From Streptosporangium nondiastaticum (GTDB lineage: Bacteria; Actinomycetota; Actinomycetes; Streptomycetales; Streptomycetaceae), in NCBI RefSeq assembly GCF_003011965.1, contig NZ_PXWG01000062.1:1-36802 (forward strand): a stretch of 36,802 nucleotides of DNA, read 5' to 3'. The translations under genes were made by a program, and so were the position numbers. The notes beneath the pieces were generated by a model. It was not told the origin of the DNA. It worked only from the letters and a program-made list of their open reading frames with translations, and ran no database searches. Within the stretch, counting starts at the first letter, position 1, and every line of letters begins with the position of its first letter. Positions 23,475 to 32,240 of the stretch are shown piece after piece.

Positions 23475-24983
23475 TCAGCCTTCGACGCCGAGGCGCTCCA
23501 GGATGAGCTCCCGGACCCGGGCCGCGTCGGCCTGGCCGCGCGTGGCCTTCATGACCGCGCCGACCAGCGCACCGGCCGCCGCGACCTTGCCGGCGCGGAT
23601 CTTGTCCGCGATGCCCGCGTTGGCCGCGATGGCCTCGTCCACGGCAGCACCCAGGGCACTGTCGTCGGAGACGACCTTCAGGCCGCGCTTCTCGACGACC
23701 TCGTCCGGGCCGCCCTCGCCCGCGAGCACGCCCTCGATGACCTGGCGGGCCAGCTTGTCGTTGAGGGAGCCCTCGGCGACGAGCGCCGCCACCCGGGCGA
23801 CCTGCGCCGGGGTGATCGGCAGCGCCGCGAGGTCCGTGCCGGACTCGTTGGCGCTGCGGGCCAGCTCGCCCATCCACCACTTGCGGGCGGCGGCGGAGTC
23901 GGCACCGGCCTCGACGGTGGCGGTGATCAGGTCGACCGCGCCCGCGTTGAGGATCGACTGCATGTCGTGCTCGCTGACGCCCCACTCCTCGCGGAGGCGG
24001 TTGCGGCGCACGCGCGGCAGCTCGGGCAGGGTCCCCCGCAGCTCCTCCACCCACTCGCGGGAAGGGGCCACCGGCACCAGGTCCGGCTCGGGGAAGTAGC
24101 GGTAGTCCTCGGCCTCTTCCTTGATGCGGCCGGACGTCGTCGACCCGTCCTCCTCGTGGAAGTGGCGGGTCTCCTGCACGATCGTGCCGCCGGCCGAGAG
24201 GACGGAGGCGTGCCGCTGGACCTCGAAGCGCACCGCGCGCTCGACGGAGCGCAGCGAGTTGACGTTCTTGGTCTCGGAGCGGGTGCCGAACTTCTCGGTG
24301 CCGTTCGGGCGCAGCGACAGGTTCACGTCGCAGCGCATCTGGCCCATCTCCATGCGGGCCTCGGAGACGCCCAGCGCCTTGATGAGCTCGCGGAGCTCGG
24401 CGACGTACGCCTTGGCGACCTCGGGGGCCCGCTCGCCCGCGCCCTCGATCGGCTTGGTGACGATCTCGATGAGCGGGATGCCGGCGCGGTTGTAGTCCAG
24501 CAGGGAGTGCTGGGCGCCGTGGATGCGGCCGGTGGCACCGCCCACGTGCGTGGACTTGCCGGTGTCCTCCTCCATGTGGGCGCGCTCGATCTCCACGCGG
24601 AAGACCTCGCCGTCCTCCAGCTGCACGTCGAGGTAGCCGTTGAAGGCGATCGGCTCGTCGTACTGGGAAGTCTGGAAGTTCTTCGGCATGTCCGGATAGA
24701 AGTAGTTCTTCCGGGCGAAGCGGCACCACTCGGCGATCTCGCAGTTCAGCGCGAGACCGATCTTGATGGCGGACTCGACGCCGATGGCGTTGACCACGGG
24801 CAGGGCGCCGGGCATGCCGAGGCAGACCGGGCAGGTCTGGGTGTTGGGGTCCGCGCCCAGCTCCGTGGAGCAGCCGCAGAACATCTTCGTCTTGGTGCCG
24901 AGCTCGACATGGACCTCCAGGCCCATGACGGGGTCGTAGGAAGCCAGCGCGTCCTCGTACGACACCAGTTCAGTGACGGTCAC
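23475..24983 (-). CDS. gatB: Asp/Glu-tRNA amidotransferase subunit B
   Basis: This 502-residue subunit of GatCAB binds misacylated Glu-tRNA(Gln) or Asp-tRNA(Asn) and phosphorylates the acyl group before amidation. The zinc site Cys36/Cys38/Cys51/Cys54 (MFCGCS and CPVC) is complete, and the kinase cradle is normal (GLEVHVELGTKTKMF, RAGIPLIEIVTKP, EDYRYFPEPDL). The C-terminal YqeY-like tRNA-binding tail ends ATRGQADAARVRELILERL. The GTG at 24983 has AGAGG about 11 bases upstream. It is the last gene of a gatC-gatA-small protein-gatB operon, followed by a terminator. Confidence 0.97.
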   Translation of the reverse strand: MTVTELVSYEDALASYDPVMGLEVHVELGTKTKMFCGCSTELGADPNTQTCPVCLGMPGALPVVNAIGVESAIKIGLALNCEIAEWCRFARKNYFYPDMPKNFQTSQYDEPIAFNGYLDVQLEDGEVFRVEIERAHMEEDTGKSTHVGGATGRIHGAQHSLLDYNRAGIPLIEIVTKPIEGAGERAPEVAKAYVAELRELIKALGVSEARMEMGQMRCDVNLSLRPNGTEKFGTRSETKNVNSLRSVERAVRFEVQRHASVLSAGGTIVQETRHFHEEDGSTTSGRIKEEAEDYRYFPEPDLVPVAPSREWVEELRGTLPELPRVRRNRLREEWGVSEHDMQSILNAGAVDLITATVEAGADSAAARKWWMGELARSANESGTDLAALPITPAQVARVAALVAEGSLNDKLARQVIEGVLAGEGGPDEVVEKRGLKVVSDDSALGAAVDEAIAANAGIADKIRAGKVAAAGALVGAVMKATRGQADAARVRELILERLGVEG

Positions 24984-25009
24984 GGAAAACTAACCTCTCA
25001 GGTCCTGGC

Positions 25010-25270
25010 TCAGTCCGCGAGGACGTCGTCGCTGTTCATCCGGCGCAGCTCGCGCACCAGCAGCGCGACGCCGGTGGCGATGGCGGCGGCGGAGACGATG
25101 GCGTCGACCAGCTGGAGCGTGTCCTGCTCGCCGCGCGCCTTCTTCGCCTGCTTCATCACGCTGACCGCGCCGAACAGCGTGGTGCCGATCGACAGGTACG
25201 TGCCGGGCTTGGACTTCTTGAAGCCCTTGGCCTTCTTCAGAGCGCTCGTCTTGCTCACCTCGGTGCTCAC
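25010..25270 (-). CDS. Small membrane protein inside the gat operon
   Basis: This 86-residue protein has a basic Lys-rich N-terminus (ALKKAKGFKKSKPGTYLSIG), a possible weak hydrophobic stretch near 25-40 and one good membrane segment (QLVDAIVSAAAIATGVALLV, about 53-72), followed by RELRRMNSDD. I do not recognise a functional family. Its GTG overlaps the gatA TGA as GTGA, so it is translationally coupled to gatA, and gatB starts 26 bases after its stop. It is therefore made together with the amidotransferase. Whether it assists GatCAB or merely shares the transcript is unknown. Confidence 0.8.
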   Translation of the reverse strand: MSTEVSKTSALKKAKGFKKSKPGTYLSIGTTLFGAVSVMKQAKKARGEQDTLQLVDAIVSAAAIATGVALLVRELRRMNSDDVLAD

Positions 25271-26760
25271 AGCGACGGTGCCTCCTCAAGCAGGTGGTGG
25301 CCCCAGCGAGCGGTGAACGCGGCCTCGACCGCGGCACCGACCTTGTAGAGCCGGTCGTCCTTCAGGGCGGGAGCGATGATCTGCAGACCGACCGGCAGGT
25401 TGTCCTCGGGCGCCAGGCCGCACGGCAGCGACATGGCGGCGTTGCCCGCCAGGTTGGTCGGGATGGTGCACAGGTCCGCGAGGTACATCGCCATCGGGTC
25501 GTCGGCGCGCTCGCCGATCGCGAAGGCGGTGGTCGGGGTGGTCGGCGAGACGATCACGTCGACCTGCTCGAACGCCTTCTCGAAGTCGCGCGTGATGAGC
25601 GTGCGGACCTTCTGCGCCGAGCCGTAGTAGGCGTCGTAGTAGCCCGAGCTCAGGGCGTACGTGCCGAGCATGACGCGGCGCTTGACCTCGGGGCCGAAGC
25701 CGGCCTCGCGGGTGAGGGCGGTGACGTCCTCGGCCGAGCGGGTGCCGTCGTCGCCGGTCCGCAGGCCGTAGCGCAGGCCGTCGAAGCGGGCCAGGTTCGA
25801 GGAGCACTCGGACGGCGCGATCAGGTAGTACGCGGCCAGGGCCAGGTCGAAGGACGGGCAGTCCAGCTCGACGATCTCGGCGCCAAGCTCCTTCAGCAGC
25901 TCCACCGACTCGTCGAAGCGCTGCAGGACGCCGGCCTGGTAGCCCTCGCCGCGGAACTGCTTGACGACGCCGACGCGCATGCCGGCGACGGAGCCGTTGC
26001 GGGCCGCCTCGACGACCGGCGGGACCGGGGCGTCGATGGACGTGGAGTCCATCGGGTCGTGGCCGGCGATGACCTCGTGCAGCAGGGCCGCGTCCAGGAC
26101 CGTGCGGGCGCAGGGGCCGCCCTGGTCGAGGGAGGAGGAGAACGCCACCATGCCGTAGCGCGAGACCGCGCCGTAGGTGGGCTTGACGCCGACCGTGCCG
26201 GTGACGGCGGCGGGCTGGCGGATCGAGCCGCCGGTGTCCGTGCCGATGGCGAGCGGGGCCTCGTACGCGGCGAGGGCCGCGCTGGAGCCGCCGCCGGAGC
26301 CGCCGGGGATCTTGGTGAGGTCCCAGGGGTTGCCGGTCGGGCCGTAGGCGCTGTTCTCCGTGGAGGAGCCCATCGCGAACTCGTCCATGTTGGTCTTGCC
26401 GAGGATGACGACGTCCGCGTCCTTCAGGCGCTTGGTGAGCGTCGCGTCGTACGGCGGGATCCAGCCTTCGAGGATCTTCGAGCCGACCGTGGTCGGGATC
26501 CCCTTGGTGGTGAAGATGTCCTTCAGCGCGAGCGGGACGCCGGCCAGCGGGCCGAGCTTCTCGCCGCGGGCGCGCTTGGCGTCGACCTCGCGGGCCTGGG
26601 CGAGGGCGCCCTCGCGGTCCACGTGGAGGAAGGCGTGCACCTTCTCGTCCACGGCCTCGATGCGGGCCAGGTGGGCCTCGGTGACCTGGACGGCGGTGAG
26701 CTCGCCGGAGGCGATCTTCTCCGCGATCTCGGCGGCGGTGAGCTTGATGATGTCCGTCAT
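25267..26760 (-). CDS. gatA: Asp/Glu-tRNA amidotransferase subunit A
   Basis: This 497-residue amidase subunit releases ammonia from glutamine for GatB. The amidase-signature triad is intact: Lys80 (PLALKD), cis-Ser155 (IPGGSGGGSSAA) and nucleophile Ser179 (GTDTGGSIRQPAA). The GPTGNPWDL and KTNMDEFAMGSS segments are typical of GatA rather than of other amidases. The ATG at 26760 is six bases after the gatC stop, and the stop overlaps the next gene by four bases, so the operon is tightly coupled. Confidence 0.97.
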   Translation of the reverse strand: MTDIIKLTAAEIAEKIASGELTAVQVTEAHLARIEAVDEKVHAFLHVDREGALAQAREVDAKRARGEKLGPLAGVPLALKDIFTTKGIPTTVGSKILEGWIPPYDATLTKRLKDADVVILGKTNMDEFAMGSSTENSAYGPTGNPWDLTKIPGGSGGGSSAALAAYEAPLAIGTDTGGSIRQPAAVTGTVGVKPTYGAVSRYGMVAFSSSLDQGGPCARTVLDAALLHEVIAGHDPMDSTSIDAPVPPVVEAARNGSVAGMRVGVVKQFRGEGYQAGVLQRFDESVELLKELGAEIVELDCPSFDLALAAYYLIAPSECSSNLARFDGLRYGLRTGDDGTRSAEDVTALTREAGFGPEVKRRVMLGTYALSSGYYDAYYGSAQKVRTLITRDFEKAFEQVDVIVSPTTPTTAFAIGERADDPMAMYLADLCTIPTNLAGNAAMSLPCGLAPEDNLPVGLQIIAPALKDDRLYKVGAAVEAAFTARWGHHLLEEAPSL

Positions 26761-26766
26761 AGCGGT

Positions 26767-27063
26767 TTAGTCCTCCCCCAGGATCTGCGGCACCTTGAAA
26801 CGCTGCTGCTCCTGGGCGGGGGCGCCGGAGAGCGCCTCCTGCGGGGTCAGCGACGGACGGACCTCGTCCGGGCGCATGACGTTGGTCAGCGGCAGCGGGT
26901 GGGACGTCGGGGGAACGTCCTGCTCGGCGACCTCGGAGACGCGGGCGACCGCGCCGATGATGTCGTCGAGCTGGCCGGCGAAGTGCTCGAGCTCTTCGTC
27001 CTTGAGCTCCAGACGTGCCAGCCGGGCGAGGTGGGCTACCTCCTCGCGCGTGATGCCAGGCAT
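26767..27063 (-). CDS. gatC: Asp/Glu-tRNA amidotransferase subunit C
   Basis: This 98-residue subunit wraps around and stabilises GatA and GatB. The start MPGITREEVAHLARLARLEL and the segment LDDIIGAVARVSEV are standard, as is the C-terminal NVMRPDEVRPSL and EALSGAPAQEQQRFKVPQIL. The ATG at 27063 has GAGGA seven bases upstream. A possible -10, TAGGAT, lies at 27118-27113. It is the first gene of the operon. Confidence 0.96.
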   Translation of the reverse strand: MPGITREEVAHLARLARLELKDEELEHFAGQLDDIIGAVARVSEVAEQDVPPTSHPLPLTNVMRPDEVRPSLTPQEALSGAPAQEQQRFKVPQILGED

Positions 27064-27132
27064 GCGGCGATCCTCAGGGTTTGTGACGGATTCTGGGCGT
27101 GTTGTGCGCCCAATCCTATGGCTCCGGGAGCC

Positions 27133-27503
27133 GTGCCTGCTAAACGCTTTCCGCGTGGCTGCGACGGGGGTGCGCTCCGGCACCGCCGGGGCCCGCCTGC
27201 CCCGCGGGCGCGGGGTCGTTCGGCACCGCCGGATTCCCCGGCGGGGGCGGGCCGCCGTCGCGGCGGAGGAGAGTGCGGGCGCCGCGCCCGGCCCGTACGG
27301 GCTCGCCCGGGTGTGTCCTTCCGCCGCCGCGGCGCGCAAGCCCCACCGGGGTGACCGGCGGTGCCGGACTTCCTCGGCGCCGGGGCGCCCGGTGCCACCG
27401 GACACGCTTCGGAGCTGTCCGGCAGCGCCGGACACTTGCTCCCGCCGCGACGGCGACCCGCCCGCACCGGAGGTGACCGGCGGTGCCGGACCGGGCGCGA
27501 CCC
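27133..27503. repeat. Gene-free stretch with dispersed inverted repeats
   Basis: This region between rmdB and gatC has no credible gene. The 12-mer CGGCACCGCCGG lies at 27178-27189 and 27221-27232, and its exact complement at 27355-27366 and 27477-27488. The inner parts also pair imperfectly (GCCGTCGCGGCGGAGGA with TCCTTCCGCCGCCGCGGC), so a long hairpin from 27221 to 27366 is possible. The same 12-mer and its complement form the hairpin at 6125-6168. It may act as the rmdB terminator; the family looks like dispersed intergenic repeats. Confidence 0.65.
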
Positions 27504-29600
27504 CTACGTGACCGCATCCTCCTCCGCGGGGGCGGACGCCGCCGCGGTGACGCGGTCGGCCTCCCGGTGCCAGCCGGACTCGTTGCGGAGGCGGAGCCAG
27601 GCCGTCGTCTCGTCCGGCGGCATGGCCGCGGCGACGAGCCAGCCCTGGACCGCGTCGCAGCCCAGGTCCCGCAGCCGCTCCCACGTCTCGTCGTCCTCGA
27701 CGCCCTCGGCGACGACGAGCAGTCCGAGGGAATGCGCGAGGTCGAGCGTGCAGCGGACGATCTCCGCGTCCTCGTTGTCGATGGCGAGCCGGGCCACGAA
27801 CGACCGGTCGATCTTCAGTTCGCTCACCGGGAGCCGGCGGAGGTGGACCAGCGACGAATAGCCCGTGCCGAAGTCGTCCAGGGACATCTTCACGCCGTGC
27901 CCGGTGAGCCCCGCGAGCGTGTCCGCCGCCCGCTGCGGGTCCTCCAGCAGGACGTGCTCGGTTATCTCCAGCTGCAGCGCCCCGGCAGGGACCCCGTGCC
28001 GGGCGAGCCGCGCCGCGACCGAGCCCGCGAACCCGGGGGTGTGGACGTCGCGCGGCGAGACATTGACGGCGACGGGCACTTCCAGGCCCATGGCCCGCCA
28101 CTTCGCGACCTGCCCGAGGGCGGTCTCCAGGACGTACTCGGTCAGCCGGGGCATCAGCCCCGACGATTCGGCGATCGCGATGAACTCGTCCGGGGAGACG
28201 CGGCCCCGCTCGGGGTGGACCCAGCGCACCAGCGCCTCCAGCCCCTCGACGTGCCCGTCGAAACCGACCTTGGGCTGGTAGTGCAGTTCGACGTCGCCCG
28301 CGTCGAGCGCGCGCCGCAGGTCGCCGAGGAGGCCGAGCCGGTCGGGGGTGTTGCCGTCGCGCCGCGCCTCGTAGACCTCGACGCCGCTGCGGTCGCGCTT
28401 GGCCTGGTACATGGCGACGTCGGCGCGGCGCAGCAGCCCCTCGGCGTCGAGGGCGTGGTCGGGGTAGACGGCGACGCCGGCGCTGGCCTCCAGGACGAGG
28501 GTGAGCCCGTCGAGGTCGAGGGGCGAGCCGAGCGCGGCGACGAGGGAACGGGCCACGCGCTGGGCGCCGGTGAGGGAGTCCGCGGTGGGCAGCAGCACCG
28601 CGAACTCGTCGCCGCCGAGCCGCGCCGCCTCGGCGTCCCGCGGCAGGGCGAGGCGCAGCCGCTCCGCTATCTGCAGCAGCAGCCTGTCCCCGGCGAGGTG
28701 GCCGAGGGTGTCGTTGACGGAGCGGAAGCGGTCGAGGTCGATGAGGACGAGCGCGGAGCGGGTGCCGGCGCGCTCGGCCTCGTCGAGGGCGCTCCAGGTG
28801 CGCTCCAGGAGCCACTGGCGGTTGGGCAGTCCGGTGAGCGGATCGCGCAGCTGCTCCTCGGCGCGGGCGCGGGCGATCCACAGGGTGGAGTCGAGGGCGA
28901 TGAGGGGGACGGCGAACAGCGGCAGCAGCAGCGGCGCGTGGTCGGCGACGACGGCGATCAGCGGGGCGATGCCGAGCAGGGCGCCGCCGACGAGGGCCTG
29001 CCGGACGAGGGCGGTGCGGGCGATGGTGCTGAGGCCGGCGCGGGGCGCCATGGAGTACCAGAGCAGGGCGCGGGTGACGGCGAGGTAGAGGAAGGCGGCG
29101 AGGGCCACTTTGGGGATGGCGGTGAGCGGCCACTCGTCGGGCATCCAGGGGTTCTCGACGGTGGAGACGACGCCGCACACGGCGAGGGCGAGGCCGGCGG
29201 CGCCGATGCCGAGGATGTCGACGGCACCGTGGAGTAAGGCCTGGCGCCAGCGGTGGCGGCGGGCGGTGGCGACGAGCAGGACGACGGCGATGCTGATGAG
29301 GACGGCGGGCAGCCAGCCGTAGAGCAGCAGGACGGCGAGGGTGAGGGCGGCTCCGGAGCCCGTGCCGCCCCACCAGCGGTCGCGCCCGAGGGCGACGAGG
29401 TGCGCGACGATGAGGCCGGTGAGGACGGCCAGGGAAGCGCCGACGGCGTGTCCGGGGAAGACGGAGTGGCCCGCGCCGATCACCCGGAAGACGCCGGCGG
29501 CGAGCGCGACCGCCGCCACGGTGACGCAGACCGTCGGCAGCGCGGGCGGAGGAACCCGGCGCAGCCGGGATGCCGGTTCGGCGCTGTCGGTGGGTTTCAT
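27504..29600 (-). CDS. rmdB: Membrane GGDEF-EAL c-di-GMP phosphodiesterase RmdB
   Basis: This 698-residue protein has an N-terminal membrane region of about eight helices (about 15-270), then a GGDEF domain (DPLTGLPNRQWLL to RLGGDEFAVLL) and an EAL domain. The EAL active site is complete: EALVRW, VAVNVSPRD, LQLEITEHV, LDDFGTGYSS, ELKIDRSF and VAEGVE. The GGDEF motif is intact but the inhibitory RxxD site before it is absent. The position near ligA and the architecture match S. coelicolor SCO5495, which I recall as RmdB, a phosphodiesterase controlling colony morphology and development. The ATG at 29600 has AGAGGGA upstream; a GTG at 29759 lies inside an inverted repeat and is less likely. It is upstream of gatC but separated by 440 bp. 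Confidence 0.9.
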   Translation of the reverse strand: MKPTDSAEPASRLRRVPPPALPTVCVTVAAVALAAGVFRVIGAGHSVFPGHAVGASLAVLTGLIVAHLVALGRDRWWGGTGSGAALTLAVLLLYGWLPAVLISIAVVLLVATARRHRWRQALLHGAVDILGIGAAGLALAVCGVVSTVENPWMPDEWPLTAIPKVALAAFLYLAVTRALLWYSMAPRAGLSTIARTALVRQALVGGALLGIAPLIAVVADHAPLLLPLFAVPLIALDSTLWIARARAEEQLRDPLTGLPNRQWLLERTWSALDEAERAGTRSALVLIDLDRFRSVNDTLGHLAGDRLLLQIAERLRLALPRDAEAARLGGDEFAVLLPTADSLTGAQRVARSLVAALGSPLDLDGLTLVLEASAGVAVYPDHALDAEGLLRRADVAMYQAKRDRSGVEVYEARRDGNTPDRLGLLGDLRRALDAGDVELHYQPKVGFDGHVEGLEALVRWVHPERGRVSPDEFIAIAESSGLMPRLTEYVLETALGQVAKWRAMGLEVPVAVNVSPRDVHTPGFAGSVAARLARHGVPAGALQLEITEHVLLEDPQRAADTLAGLTGHGVKMSLDDFGTGYSSLVHLRRLPVSELKIDRSFVARLAIDNEDAEIVRCTLDLAHSLGLLVVAEGVEDDETWERLRDLGCDAVQGWLVAAAMPPDETTAWLRLRNESGWHREADRVTAAASAPAEEDAVT

Positions 29601-29748
29601 GCCCGTCCCTCTCACAGCCGGCGGTGCCCGCGCCACGGCAGGCGCACATCTCAACAGTAGGCCGCAGAAGGCTACGGCGGGCAGCGATCGGCAGCGGTTG
29701 CCCGATTGGGATCCGGCCTCTTGTAGCCATCTGGTATGCGCTGTAGGG

Positions 29749-29777
29749 GTAATGCCCACTGACTATGCGGGCATTAC
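29749..29777. promoter_or_regulatory. Inverted repeat upstream of rmdB
   Basis: GTAATGCCC (29749-29757) and GGGCATTAC (29769-29777) are perfect 9-bp arms separated by 11 bases (ACTGACTATGC). It is AT-richer than its surroundings and lies about 150 bp upstream of the rmdB start. It suits a dimeric regulator or a transcript hairpin between ligA and rmdB. The binding protein is unknown. Confidence 0.55.
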
Positions 29778-29874
29778 TCCGCTGGGGTGGCGACCGGTGT
29801 GCGGACCTGCCTTCCGGTGGCGGTGCCGCTTCGCGTGGGGCGGGTGGCGGCGGAGGTGACGAAGGGGGTACGGA

Positions 29875-29903
29875 GGGGGTGCGAAGGGGCTACCCGCACC
29901 CCC
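29875..29903 (-). terminator. Hairpin after ligA
   Basis: GGGGGTGCG (29875-29883) and CGCACCCCC (29895-29903) form a perfect 9-bp stem with an 11-base loop, six bases beyond the ligA stop on the minus strand. Confidence 0.65.
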
Positions 29904-29909
29904 CGTCCG

Positions 29910-32240
29910 CTACGCCTCGCTGTGGGCGCTCCCGTCCTCGCCCGCGCCCCCGGCCGCTTCCGCGCCCTCTTGCGGAACGGCCGCTTCGCGTGCGGCGTCG
30001 GGGCCTTCGGCGAGGAGCACGGCGAAGCCGTCCTCCTCCAGGACGGGCACCTTCAGCTGCATGGCCTTGTCGAACTTGGAGCCGGGGTTGTCGCCGACGA
30101 CGACGAAGTCCGTCTTCTTCGACACCGAGCCGGTGACCTTGGCGCCCCGGCTCTGCAGGGCCTCCTTGGCGCCGTCGCGGGTGTAGGAGGAGAGGGTGCC
30201 GGTGACGACGACGGTGAGGCCGGCGAGGGGGCGCGGGCCCTCGTCCTCGGCGGCCTCCTCCTCCATGCGGACGCCGGCGGCCCGCCACTTCTCGATGATC
30301 TCGCGGCGCCAGTCCTCGGCGAACCACTCCTTGACGGCGGCGGCGACGATCGCGCCGACGCCGTCCACCGCGGCCAGCTCCTCCTCGCTGGCCTCCGCGA
30401 TGCGGTCGATCGAGCGGAACTCGCGGGCGAGGGCGACCGAGGCGACGGGCCCCACGTGCCGGATCGACAGCCCGGTGAGGATGCGGGCGAGCGGTCGCTG
30501 CTTGGCGGCCTCGATGTTGGACAGCATGGCGAGGGCGTTCTTCTTCGGCTCGCCCTTCTGGTTGGCGAAGAAGGTGACGACCTTCGGCTCGCCCGTCTCC
30601 GGGTCGCGCTTGGGCAGGCCGGAGTCGGGGTCGACCACGTAGGACTTGATGGGCAGCAGCTGTTCGATGGTCATGCCGAACAGGTCGCCCTCGTTCTTCA
30701 GGGGCGGCTCGGCGGGCTCCAGGGGCTGGGTCAGCGCGGTGGCGGCGACGTAGCCGAGGTTCTCGATGTCGAGGCTCTTGCGGCCGGCGAGGTAGAAGAG
30801 GCGCTCGCGGATCTGGGCGGGGCAGGAACGGGCGTTGGGGCAGCGGAGGTCGATGTCGCCCTCCTTCATGGGCCGCAGCTCCGTGCCGCACTCGGGGCAC
30901 TCGGCGGGCATCACGAACTCGCGCTCCGTGCCGTCCCGGAGGTCGGCCACGGGGCCGAGGATCTCGGGGATGACGTCGCCGGCCTTGCGGAGCACGACGG
31001 TGTCGCCGATGAGGACGCCCTTGGTCTTGACGACTTCCTGGTTGTGCAGGGTGGCGAACTCGACCTCGGAGCCCGCGACGGTGACCGGCTCGACCACGGC
31101 GTACGGCGTGACCCGGCCCGTCCGGCCGACGCCCACGCGGATGTCGACGAGCTTGGTGTTGACCTCTTCCGGGGGGTACTTCCAGGCGATGGCCCAGCGG
31201 GGGGCGCGGGAGGTGGAGCCGAGGCGGCCCTGCAGGGGGATCTCGTCGAGCTTGACGACGACGCCGTCGATCTCGTGCTCCATGGAGTGGCGCACGGCGG
31301 GCTCGCCGTAGTGGGCGATGAACTTCCGCACGCCCGCGAGGTCGTCGACGACCGAGGCGTGGGCCGCCGTCGGCAGGCCCCACTCGCGCAGCAGTTCGTA
31401 CGCCTGGGACTGGCGGTCGATGTCGAAGCCCTCGCGCGCGCCGACGCCGTGGACGACCATGTGCAGCGGCCGGGTGGCGGTGACGCGCGGGTCCTTCTGG
31501 CGCAGCGAGCCCGCGGCGGCGTTGCGCGGGTTGGCGAAGGGGGGCTTGCCGGCCTCCACCAGGGCGGCGTTGAGCTCCTCGAACTTCTCCATGGGGAAGT
31601 AGACCTCGCCGCGCACCTCGACGAGGGCCGGGATGCGGTCGCCCTTGAGGCGGTCGGGAATCTCGGCGATCGTGCGGACGTTGGGCGTGATGTCCTCGCC
31701 GGTGCGGCCGTCGCCGCGGGTGGCAGCGCGGGTGAGGCGGCCGTGCTCGTAGGTGAGGTTGACGGCGAGGCCGTCGACCTTGAGCTCGCACAGGAAGTGG
31801 TACGCGGTGCCGCCGCCGATGTCCTTGGCGATGCGCTCGGCCCAGGCGGCGAGCTCCTCGTCGTCGAAGGCGTTGTCGAGGGAGAGCATGCGCTCGCGGT
31901 GCTCGACCGCGGAGAACGCCGTAAACACAGCTTCGTACGACCCGGCGACCTTCTGCGTGGGCGAGTCGGGCGTGCGCAGCTCCGGGTGCTTCTCCTCCAG
32001 GGCCTCCAGCGAGCGCAGCAGCTTGTCGAACTCGGCGTCGCTGATGACGGGGGCGTCCTTGACGTAATACCGGAAGCGGTGCTCCTCGACCTGCTCGGCC
32101 AGCAGGGCGTGCTTCTCCCGTGCCGGTGCGGGCACGGAGGAGCCCGCCGCGAGCTCTTCGCCCTGCTGTCCGCCCTGCCGTCCGCCCTGCTGTTCGACAG
32201 CCACCGTCTCGTCCTCCCGTTGATCCATGAGCGCCGTCAC
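29910..32240 (-). CDS. ligA: NAD-dependent DNA ligase
   Basis: LigA (776 residues) seals DNA nicks with NAD and is essential in replication and repair. The Ia domain (HRFRYYVKDAPVISDAEFD), the catalytic Lys154 in CELKVDG, the adenylation motifs (RGDGRTGEDITPNV, VRGEVYF, HEIDGVVVKLD), the OB fold, the zinc finger (CPEC, then CPNARSCP), the helix-hairpin-helix repeats and the C-terminal BRCT domain (LAGLTVVVTGTLSSYTRDGAKEAL) are all present. The C-terminus ends in an acidic Ala/Gly/Glu tail and the N-terminus in a Gln/Gly-rich stretch, making it slightly longer than usual. The GTG at 32240 overlaps the upstream stop as GTGA; an ATG four codons later (32228) is an alternative. Neither has a good ribosome site, so coupling to the upstream gene is likely. 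Confidence 0.96.
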   Translation of the reverse strand: MTALMDQREDETVAVEQQGGRQGGQQGEELAAGSSVPAPAREKHALLAEQVEEHRFRYYVKDAPVISDAEFDKLLRSLEALEEKHPELRTPDSPTQKVAGSYEAVFTAFSAVEHRERMLSLDNAFDDEELAAWAERIAKDIGGGTAYHFLCELKVDGLAVNLTYEHGRLTRAATRGDGRTGEDITPNVRTIAEIPDRLKGDRIPALVEVRGEVYFPMEKFEELNAALVEAGKPPFANPRNAAAGSLRQKDPRVTATRPLHMVVHGVGAREGFDIDRQSQAYELLREWGLPTAAHASVVDDLAGVRKFIAHYGEPAVRHSMEHEIDGVVVKLDEIPLQGRLGSTSRAPRWAIAWKYPPEEVNTKLVDIRVGVGRTGRVTPYAVVEPVTVAGSEVEFATLHNQEVVKTKGVLIGDTVVLRKAGDVIPEILGPVADLRDGTEREFVMPAECPECGTELRPMKEGDIDLRCPNARSCPAQIRERLFYLAGRKSLDIENLGYVAATALTQPLEPAEPPLKNEGDLFGMTIEQLLPIKSYVVDPDSGLPKRDPETGEPKVVTFFANQKGEPKKNALAMLSNIEAAKQRPLARILTGLSIRHVGPVASVALAREFRSIDRIAEASEEELAAVDGVGAIVAAAVKEWFAEDWRREIIEKWRAAGVRMEEEAAEDEGPRPLAGLTVVVTGTLSSYTRDGAKEALQSRGAKVTGSVSKKTDFVVVGDNPGSKFDKAMQLKVPVLEEDGFAVLLAEGPDAAREAAVPQEGAEAAGGAGEDGSAHSEA

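Noticed and set aside
23310..25316. 668-codon plus-strand frame opposite gatB
   Set aside because: Antisense shadow of a clear gatB gene.
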